Part shown: positions 58,362 to 64,000 of the stretch, piece by piece
How the letters are laid out: each line of letters starts with the position of its first letter
How positions within the stretch are numbered: position 1 is the first letter of the stretch
Source: Rhizobium sp. RU33A
GTDB taxonomy: Bacteria; Pseudomonadota; Alphaproteobacteria; Rhizobiales; Rhizobiaceae
Length of the DNA stretch: 64,000 bases
Direction of reading: 5' to 3'
Assembly: GCF_900156055.1 (NCBI RefSeq)
Contig: NZ_FTMQ01000003.1
Coordinates: forward strand, 1-64,000
The notes under the pieces: model-generated
Databases searched by the model: none
What the model was told of the DNA's origin: nothing
The model's input: the letters and a program-made list of their open reading frames with translations, nothing else
Program-made: the position numbers and the translations under genes

Positions 58362-60050
58362 ATGCTGTCGAACTACCTGAACGCGAATAAGCTTGCCGAT
58401 GACATGAAGGCGCTTTCCACGGCACAGGCGATGATCTCGTTCTCGCCCGACGGCACTGTCCTTCACGCCAACGAGAATTTCCTTAAGACCCTCGGCTACC
58501 GCCTGGACGAGATCGTCGGCAAGCATCACCGCATGTTCTGCGAGGAAGCGATCCGCAATGCTCCGGACTATCAGCGCTTCTGGTCGGAGCTTGCGGCCGG
58601 TCGCTTCCAGAGCGGCCAGTTCCGCCGACAGAGCAAGTCGGGCGACGATGTCTGGATCGAGGCGACCTACAATCCGGTCTTTAGCGGCGGCCGCGTAGTC
58701 CGCATCCTGAAGATCGCCTCCGACATCACGACAAGCAAGATCGCCTCCCTTCACGACGGCAACCGGCTGAGGGCGATCGACCAGTCCCAGGCGATCATCG
58801 AGTTCGAGATCGACGGCAGCATCGTTCAGGCCAATGACAACTTCCTCAAAGCCATGGGCTATGACGCAGCCGAGATTGTCGGCATGCATCACCGCATGTT
58901 CTGCGATCCCGCCTATGGTGAGACTGCCGAGTATGCCCAGTTCTGGGAGCGTCTGCGCGCCGGTGAGTTCATTTCGTCCAACTTCGTCCGCTACGGCAAG
59001 GGCGGCCGCGAGGTCTGGATCCAGGCCGCCTACACGCCCGTCTTCAATTCACGTGGCAAGGTCTACAAGGTGATCAAGGTCGCCACGGACATCAGCCCGC
59101 GCATGCGGGCGGTCAAGATCATCGGCCAGGCCATCAAGCGCCTCGCCGATGGCGACCTCACCGTGCGCCTGAACGAGCCGCTCGACGCCGTCCTGGAAGC
59201 GACGAGGCTCGACGTCAACACCGCGGCCCAGGCGCTCGACGACACCATGACTGGCATCGTGCGCGCCGCCCAGGCTTTGTCCGAGAATGCCGCTGTCATC
59301 AGCGACGTGTCGAACAGCATCGCTGCAAACGGCGAACGCCAGGCCGCGACCGTCGAAGAAACGGCCGCCGCCCTCGAAGAGATCAACCGTACGGTCAAGG
59401 ACACCACGACCCGCACGCTGACCACCACCCGCCTCGTCAGCGAGACCCGCGCCAATGCCGAGGCCTCGGGCACGGTCGTCACGCAAGCGACATCGGCCAT
59501 GGACGAGATCGCCGGCTCCTCGCGCGAGATCGAAAACATCATCGGCGTGATCGACGAGATCGCCTTCCAGACCAACCTGCTGGCGCTCAATGCCGGCGTC
59601 GAGGCAGCAAGGGCAGGGGAAGCCGGCAAGGGTTTTGCCGTTGTCGCCCAGGAAGTGCGTGAACTCGCGCAGCGTTCGGCGAGCGCTGCCAAGGACATCA
59701 AGGGCCTGATCGCCAAGTCGGCAGAAGCCGTCCGCCACGGCGTGACCCTCGTCGACAAGACCGGCCACGCGCTGGAATCGATCGTCAATCAGGTCCAGGA
59801 AATCGACGGCAATGTCGACGCGATCTCGCTGTCCGCCCGCGACCAGGCGCAAGGCATCGGTGAGATCAACAGCTCGATCAACATGCTCGACAAAGTCACG
59901 CAACAGAGTGCGGCGACCGTTGAAGAAGCAAGCGCTGCCGCCAATTCCCTCGCCGACGGTGCCCGCGAACTCTACGGTCTCGTATCCCGCTTCCAGACCT
60001 CGGCGCTGAAGCCCGGCCAGGTGCAGCACGCCATGGGCCGAGCGGCCTGA
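58362..60050 (+). CDS. Soluble chemoreceptor with two PAS domains (Aer-like, no transmembrane segment)
   Basis: A 562-residue cytoplasmic methyl-accepting protein. Two tandem PAS domains occupy about residues 18-125 ([40 protein letters not shown]) and 140-245 ([40 protein letters not shown]), each with the G-K/M-H-H-R-M-F-C motif of PAS sensors that may bind heme or FAD. A HAMP-like linker and the signalling domain follow, with the tip [44 protein letters not shown]. There are no membrane helices. I chose ATG 58362 (GGGGG 5 bases upstream); an ATG at 58338 has a poorly spaced site. It probably senses redox or oxygen state. Confidence 0.9.
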   Translation: MLSNYLNANKLADDMKALSTAQAMISFSPDGTVLHANENFLKTLGYRLDEIVGKHHRMFCEEAIRNAPDYQRFWSELAAGRFQSGQFRRQSKSGDDVWIEATYNPVFSGGRVVRILKIASDITTSKIASLHDGNRLRAIDQSQAIIEFEIDGSIVQANDNFLKAMGYDAAEIVGMHHRMFCDPAYGETAEYAQFWERLRAGEFISSNFVRYGKGGREVWIQAAYTPVFNSRGKVYKVIKVATDISPRMRAVKIIGQAIKRLADGDLTVRLNEPLDAVLEATRLDVNTAAQALDDTMTGIVRAAQALSENAAVISDVSNSIAANGERQAATVEETAAALEEINRTVKDTTTRTLTTTRLVSETRANAEASGTVVTQATSAMDEIAGSSREIENIIGVIDEIAFQTNLLALNAGVEAARAGEAGKGFAVVAQEVRELAQRSASAAKDIKGLIAKSAEAVRHGVTLVDKTGHALESIVNQVQEIDGNVDAISLSARDQAQGIGEINSSINMLDKVTQQSAATVEEASAAANSLADGARELYGLVSRFQTSALKPGQVQHAMGRAA

Positions 60051-60072
60051 TCGGCTGCGGCCGAGTAATCTC

Positions 60073-61131
60073 TCACATCACCTCATGCGGCGTCGCGATT
60101 GCGACCCGCGACGGTGCCACCTGGAAATCCCGGGGCAGCATGCGGTGATGCGCCATGACCATCTGGCAGGCGCTGCGGGCGTCCTGGCGCAGATCGTGAT
60201 GGATGACGAAGGTCAGGCGACCCTGCGCCAGCAGCGCGCGATTATCGGCATCAAGGTCATGGGCAGCAAAAACGTCGATCCGGCGCTTTTCTTCCGCGAA
60301 GGCGCGCAGGATTGCCCGGTTGCCGCCGCCGATTGAATAGACGGCGCGGATCTCGGGATGGCTGACCAGCGCCGCCTTCACCAGCCGCTCTGTCGTGCGG
60401 TCGACGCCGAACCCCTCTGATATCGTTACGCTGCCAAGATGCGGGGCGTCGCGACCGAGCGCATCGCGAAAGCCGCGCTGGCGTTCTTCTTCGCCGGAAA
60501 AACGGGCGCTCGACAGTGTGACAAGCACCTTGCCCGCAGCCGCCCCCGCCATGCGGGCGAGCAGATAGGCGGCCGTCGCCCCGGCCACCCGATTGTCCAT
60601 GCCGACATAACCCTGCCGGACAGCAGCGGGCAGGTCGGTCACCAGCGTCACCACAGGAATGCCGCTCTCCATCAACTCCGCCGCCATCTCCGCGATCGCC
60701 GTCGTCGAGGGCACCTTGACGACGACGCCATGGCTGCCGCGCCGACGGATGCGCTTGAGGATGGCGAGAAGATCGCGCTCTTCCATGGTCTCCGCCACGT
60801 GAAAGCGGGCAGAAAGAGAGGCTGGGCGCATGCCTGGCAGCTCGGCATCGAAGGCCGCCCGCACGGCATTCGAAAACCGCTGCGGCGTTTCCATCACCAC
60901 GTCGATGACGAGGCGCCGCCCGCCGATGCGTGCCTCGGCATATTGCCGCTCCAGTTCCGCGATCGCTGCCTCGATGCGAAGGCCCGTCACCTTCGCCACA
61001 TGCCCGCGTCCGTGCAGGGCCCGATCGACGGTGGCGAGACTGAGGCCGGATTGCAGGGCGATGTCCTTGAGCGGGAAGGGCGGGCGCATGAAAGGAGCCT
61101 TGAGGTGTTTTTGAGGTGTTTCGCCGCTCAT
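60073..61131 (-). CDS. LacI family transcriptional regulator
   Basis: A 352-residue LacI-type regulator: HTH around PFPLKDIALQSGLSLATVDRALHGRGHVAKVTGLRIEAAIAEL, then a periplasmic-binding-protein-like sensor with LVIDVVMETPQRFSNAVRAAFDAELPG, MDNRVAGATAAYLLARM, VLVTLSSARFSGEEERQRGFRDAL and AVYSIGGGNRAILRAF. An alternative start at 61089 (MRPPFPLKDIA) would shorten it by 14 residues. It is divergent from a PhyH/SDR operon, which it most likely controls in response to a sugar-like ligand. Confidence 0.87.
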   Translation of the reverse strand: MSGETPQKHLKAPFMRPPFPLKDIALQSGLSLATVDRALHGRGHVAKVTGLRIEAAIAELERQYAEARIGGRRLVIDVVMETPQRFSNAVRAAFDAELPGMRPASLSARFHVAETMEERDLLAILKRIRRRGSHGVVVKVPSTTAIAEMAAELMESGIPVVTLVTDLPAAVRQGYVGMDNRVAGATAAYLLARMAGAAAGKVLVTLSSARFSGEEERQRGFRDALGRDAPHLGSVTISEGFGVDRTTERLVKAALVSHPEIRAVYSIGGGNRAILRAFAEEKRRIDVFAAHDLDADNRALLAQGRLTFVIHHDLRQDARSACQMVMAHHRMLPRDFQVAPSRVAIATPHEVM

Positions 61132-61186
61132 CTCTCACTCGTTGCCTGACTATGGTCAAGGTGGATGAGGATTTCGGGAGGAAATC

Positions 61187-62380
61187 ATGGACCAGAGAAC
61201 ATTGACCAGCCGTCGCCGCGACAAGGTCTGGCTCGACAGCGAGGCCGGTGACATCCAGGCCTTCAAGGCGCTGGTGGCGCAAAAGACCAGGCGCGAAGAC
61301 TGGCCATTCGCCGCCGGGGTCGAGAAGAACGTGCTCCTCTATGATGGATCGACCGTGCGCGACATCGCCGGCGATCCGCAAGCCTGCCGCGAATTGATGG
61401 CCGAGTGGGTCGAAGCCTTCTCGACCGGCCCCGGCGTCATCGTCATCCGTAACGCCATTGCCGATCTTGCGGTCGTCGATCGCGCCACCGAGGTCTTCAA
61501 CGCCATCGTCAAGGCCGAGAAGCAAGGCGGCAAGGCCGCCGCCGACCATTTCGCCAAACCCGGCGCCAATGACCGCATCTGGAACTCGCTGCAGAAACAC
61601 GCGCTCGCCGACCCCGACAATTTCGCCCGCTATTATGCCTCCGACGCAATCGCCATGGCGTCGGAAGCCTGGCTCGGCCGGGGCTACCAGATGACGGCGC
61701 AGATGAACCGGGTAAACCCGGGCGGCAAGGCGCAAATCCCGCATCGCGATTATCACCTCGGCTTCATGTCGCCACAGCAGATGCAGGCCTATCCGGGGCA
61801 CATCCATGCCGTCTCGCCGCTGCTGACGCTGCAGGGTGCCGTCGCCCATTGCGATATGCCGGTCGAAAGCGGCCCGACGCTTTTCCTGCCCTATTCGCAG
61901 TCCTTCTTCGAAGGTTACCTCGCCTTCGGCCGTCCTGAATTCCAGGCCGTCTTTGCCGAGAGCCACGTGCAGCTGCCGCTGTCGAAGGGTGACGCCGTCT
62001 TCTTCAACCCAGCCCTGATGCACGGCGCCGGCAACAATGTGTCAGCCGATATCTGGCGCATGGCAAACCTCTTGCAGGTCTCCTCCGCCTTCGGCCGCGC
62101 GATGGAAAGCGTCGACCGCGATGCCATGTGCAAGGCGGTCTATCCGGCGCTGCTCGCTGCCGAGAGGACGGGCGCGCTGACCTCGGCCGAAATCGGGAAT
62201 GCCATTGCGGCCACGGCGGAAGGCTATGCCTTCCCGACCAATCTCGACAGCGATCCCCCGGTCGGTGGCCTTGCGCCGAAGACGCAGAACACCATGATGG
62301 CGGAAGCGCTCGAGGCGGGCATGGAACCGGAGGCCTTTGCAGCGCTCGTCGAGACACAGGCTGCCAAGCGCAGGGCATGA
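61187..62380 (+). CDS. Phytanoyl-CoA dioxygenase (PhyH) family protein
   Basis: A 397-residue Fe(II)/2-oxoglutarate-dependent oxygenase. The metal triad appears as H-R-D in KAQIPHRDYHLGFM and the distal His in NPALMHGAGNNVSADIWRM, with the 2-oxoglutarate Arg in the latter. MNRVNPGGKAQIPH and VESGPTLFLPYSQSFFEGYLAF are family landmarks. Probably hydroxylates a small organic substrate. GGAGG precedes ATG 61187. The downstream SDR gene begins at its stop codon, and a divergent LacI regulator sits upstream, so substrate catabolism linked to a sugar-like compound is likely. Confidence 0.87.
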   Translation: MDQRTLTSRRRDKVWLDSEAGDIQAFKALVAQKTRREDWPFAAGVEKNVLLYDGSTVRDIAGDPQACRELMAEWVEAFSTGPGVIVIRNAIADLAVVDRATEVFNAIVKAEKQGGKAAADHFAKPGANDRIWNSLQKHALADPDNFARYYASDAIAMASEAWLGRGYQMTAQMNRVNPGGKAQIPHRDYHLGFMSPQQMQAYPGHIHAVSPLLTLQGAVAHCDMPVESGPTLFLPYSQSFFEGYLAFGRPEFQAVFAESHVQLPLSKGDAVFFNPALMHGAGNNVSADIWRMANLLQVSSAFGRAMESVDRDAMCKAVYPALLAAERTGALTSAEIGNAIAATAEGYAFPTNLDSDPPVGGLAPKTQNTMMAEALEAGMEPEAFAALVETQAAKRRA

Positions 62381-62388
62381 GGACCACA

Positions 62389-63204
62389 ATGGGAAGACTG
62401 GACAACAAGATCGCCGTCGTCACCGGCGGCACGCAGGGGCTGGGCGCGGAAGTCGCCCGGCTGTTTGCCGAGCGCGGTGCAGAGGGCTTAGTCATCTGCG
62501 GTCGCAGCCGCGACAAGGGCGAGGCCAAGGCGCGTGAGATCACCGAGCGCTACGGCACCCCGGTGCATTTCGTCTCAGCCGATCTCGGCGAGGTCGCCGA
62601 CTGCCGCCGGGTGATTGCTGCAGCTGACGAGAAATTCGGCCGCATCGATGCGCTGGTCAATGTCGCCGCCATCACCGATCGCGGCACCATCCTGGACACC
62701 GACGAGGCGCTGTTCGACCGCATGTTCGCGATCAACACCCGTGCACCCTTCTTCCTCATCCAGGATGCGGTGAAGCTGATGCTGCGCGACGGTATCGAGG
62801 GCACCATCGTCAACATCTCCTCGATGTCCGCAATGGCCGGCCAGCCCTTCATCGCCGCCTATTGTGCCTCCAAGGGTGCGCTCGATACGCTGACCCGCAA
62901 TGTCGCCTTCGGCCTCCTGAAAAACCGCATCCGCTGCAATGCGCTCAACATCGGCTGGATGGCGAGCGACGGTGAAGATCGCATCCAGCGCGAATATCAT
63001 GGCGCGCCCGCCGACTGGCTGAAGGAAGCCGCCGCCCGCCAGCCCTTCGGCCGTTTGGTCGATCCGGCCGAAGTGGCGCGCGCCTGCGCTTATCTCTCGT
63101 CGGAGGAAAGCGGCCTGATGACGGGTGCCACGATCAATTTCGACCAGTCGATCTGGGGCGCCTACGAGGACAGCCCGCACCCGAAGGAAAAAATGACGCT
63201 CTGA
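62389..63204 (+). CDS. Short-chain dehydrogenase/reductase
   Basis: A 271-residue SDR: cofactor motif [20 protein letters not shown] (TGxxxGxG), NVAAITD, catalytic [26 protein letters not shown] with Ser, Tyr-x-x-x-Lys intact, and [13 protein letters not shown](P)+-dependent oxidation of a hydroxyl is likely. ATG 62389 is preferred because GAGG lies 6 bases upstream; an ATG at 62377 overlaps the PhyH stop (ATGA). Together with PhyH it forms a two-step oxidation module. Confidence 0.9.
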   Translation: MGRLDNKIAVVTGGTQGLGAEVARLFAERGAEGLVICGRSRDKGEAKAREITERYGTPVHFVSADLGEVADCRRVIAAADEKFGRIDALVNVAAITDRGTILDTDEALFDRMFAINTRAPFFLIQDAVKLMLRDGIEGTIVNISSMSAMAGQPFIAAYCASKGALDTLTRNVAFGLLKNRIRCNALNIGWMASDGEDRIQREYHGAPADWLKEAAARQPFGRLVDPAEVARACAYLSSEESGLMTGATINFDQSIWGAYEDSPHPKEKMTL

Positions 63205-63212
63205 GGGGAGGC

Positions 63213-63248
63213 GAGGGAAGTCGCGGAACCCCCGACGCGGCTTCCCTC
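63213..63248. terminator. Hairpin between the SDR gene and the histidine kinase gene
   Basis: GAGGGAAGTCGCG (63213-63225) and CGCGGCTTCCCTC (63236-63248) pair over 13 bp with one G-T wobble and a 10-base loop. No T-run; the right arm overlaps the histidine kinase stop codon region. A shared terminator is likely but unproven. Confidence 0.45.
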
Positions 63249-64000
63249 ACAGGCTGAACCGGATCACGTAACGCGTCCCGCCGTCCATCTCGCGGGTGAT
63301 CTCGCCGCCAACCTGCTTGACGAAGGCATCGACGAGGCGGGTGCCGGAGCGTCGCGTGGTCTCTTCTTCCATGCCAATGCCGTCATCCGCAATGGTGAGG
63401 CTGGCCTGACCCTCGTTCTCGGCTGTGAGCGTCAGGCGGATCGTCCCGCTCTCGCGGTCGACATAGGCATGCTTCACCGCATTGGTCACTAGCTCCAGTG
63501 CAGCAAGCGCGAGCGGCGAGGCCCGGTCGGCAGGCAGGAGGATGCCGCTCGGCAGAACGGCTTCGAGTGTGATGTCCCGATCTTCCGGCACCAGCGTCGC
63601 CGGATCGCAGGCGCGGGTCAGGAGCTCGCCGAGATCGATCTTCTCGCCGTGGCTGGAGCGGTAGAGCAGGTCATGCACCTCGGCCAACGCTCTGACCCGC
63701 ATCTGCAGCGCCTGTACGTCGAAGCTGCCCCGCCGGGCCTGCATGTTGATGAGGCTCGTCACCAGCGCGAGATTGTTTTTCACCCGGTGATTCATCTCGC
63801 GCACGAGTTCGGCGCGTTGATGCGCGAGGTTCTCGGCTTCTGCCCGCTTCAGCGACTGCCGGTCGCTCTCGCGCTGCACCAGCATGCTGCGTCTGGCAAG
63901 CGACGTCGCAACCAGCGTGAAGGCGCTGATGGCGAGCATCAGCAGCCAGACGGGCAGGGCACTGCGGATCGTGGCGGCACGGATGCCGTCGATCGGTACG
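63247..64000 (-). CDS. Sensor histidine kinase, HisKA_2/HWE type (5' part outside window)
   Basis: The last ~250 residues of a kinase that runs in frame past the right edge; the visible part begins in a membrane helix (PVWLLMLAISAFTLVATSL). The dimerisation/H-box is LVREMNHRVKNNLALVTSLINMQAR with phospho-acceptor His, and the ATPase domain has LAALELVTNAVKHAYVDRESG (N-box), IADDGIGM (G1) and SGTRLVDAFVKQVGG (G2). This architecture is the HisKA_2/HWE family used in alphaproteobacterial general stress signalling. A coiled coil (about RQSLKRAEAENLAHQRAELV) joins the membrane part to the H-box. The partner regulator is not in the window. Confidence 0.87.
   Translation of the reverse strand, partial: VPIDGIRAATIRSALPVWLLMLAISAFTLVATSLARRSMLVQRESDRQSLKRAEAENLAHQRAELVREMNHRVKNNLALVTSLINMQARRGSFDVQALQMRVRALAEVHDLLYRSSHGEKIDLGELLTRACDPATLVPEDRDITLEAVLPSGILLPADRASPLALAALELVTNAVKHAYVDRESGTIRLTLTAENEGQASLTIADDGIGMEEETTRRSGTRLVDAFVKQVGGEITREMDGGTRYVIRFSL

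Overview
The window is typical GC-rich chromosomal DNA of an alphaproteobacterium, most likely a member of the Rhizobiaceae (Rhizobium/Agrobacterium/Neorhizobium group). Supporting this are a betI-betB-betA cluster, a TAT-exported TIGR03808-type repeat protein, the small two-helix membrane protein often mislabelled 'CTP synthetase' in rhizobia, a Rhizobium etli AV-type asparaginase, an OhrR/Ohr pair, a 'host attachment' family protein, and a palindromic intergenic repeat at 6431-6533 that I recognise from rhizobial genomes. Genes are dense, mostly monocistronic or in short operons on both strands. I see no prophage, transposase, CRISPR array, rRNA or tRNA.

Layout. 1-810: a tandem family of tiny secreted proteins (three copies, the first cut by the window edge). 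1400-4200: sulfate uptake (periplasmic Sbp, then a SulP permease behind a structured leader that may be a riboswitch-like element). 4350-6400: small membrane/periplasmic proteins and a DUF2161 nuclease-fold protein. 6600-9950: an isolated Ada methyl-acceptor-type zinc domain and a DctPQM TRAP transporter. 10200-15600: a lipoprotein alpha/beta hydrolase, then choline-to-glycine-betaine genes betI-betB-betA, whose spacers carry REP-like repeats; one repeat runs into betI. 15900-25400: an EAL-CBS-GGDEF protein, a GrpB-GNAT fusion, two dehydrogenases, a stand-alone proteasome-like Ntn hydrolase with an intact Thr1/Asp17/Lys33 triad, several small proteins, a candidate small RNA with an internal 24-codon frame, and an asparaginase.

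25400-34900: a CelD-like acyltransferase translationally coupled to a polysaccharide flippase, a DeoR regulator, a glutathione transferase, a DUF2087 protein, a GAF-GGDEF-EAL protein and the TIGR03808 protein. 34900-49200: MarR-controlled efflux (MFS), a chemoreceptor, two tandem L,D-transpeptidase lipoproteins, a class A beta-lactamase of the RSG type, DUF2254, OhrR/Ohr, and a MarR-DUF899-DUF1579-VOC cassette. 49200-54900: ribosomal protein S21, a cold-shock protein whose Shine-Dalgarno sequence sits in a hairpin loop, a fatty-acid desaturase, a WYL regulator facing a LysE exporter with three copies of a half-site, a BrnT/BrnA toxin-antitoxin pair and YnfA. 54900-64000: a degenerate EAL protein, a HerA-like DUF853 ATPase, a small DUF2267-like protein behind a perfect 16-bp palindrome, a soluble PAS-PAS chemoreceptor, a LacI regulator divergent from a PhyH dioxygenase/SDR operon, and the 3' part of an HWE/HisKA_2 histidine kinase that runs off the right edge.

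Themes are osmoprotection and sulfur uptake, oxidant/stress response (OhrR/Ohr, DUF899 cassette, GST), c-di-GMP signalling (three EAL proteins), chemotaxis (two receptors) and envelope biology (two L,D-transpeptidases, beta-lactamase, flippase). The most unusual items are the proteasome-like hydrolase, the SulP leader, the sRNA/micro-ORF at 23349-23508, the cspA hairpin, the repeat-derived BetI tail and the three half-sites at the WYL/LysE promoter.
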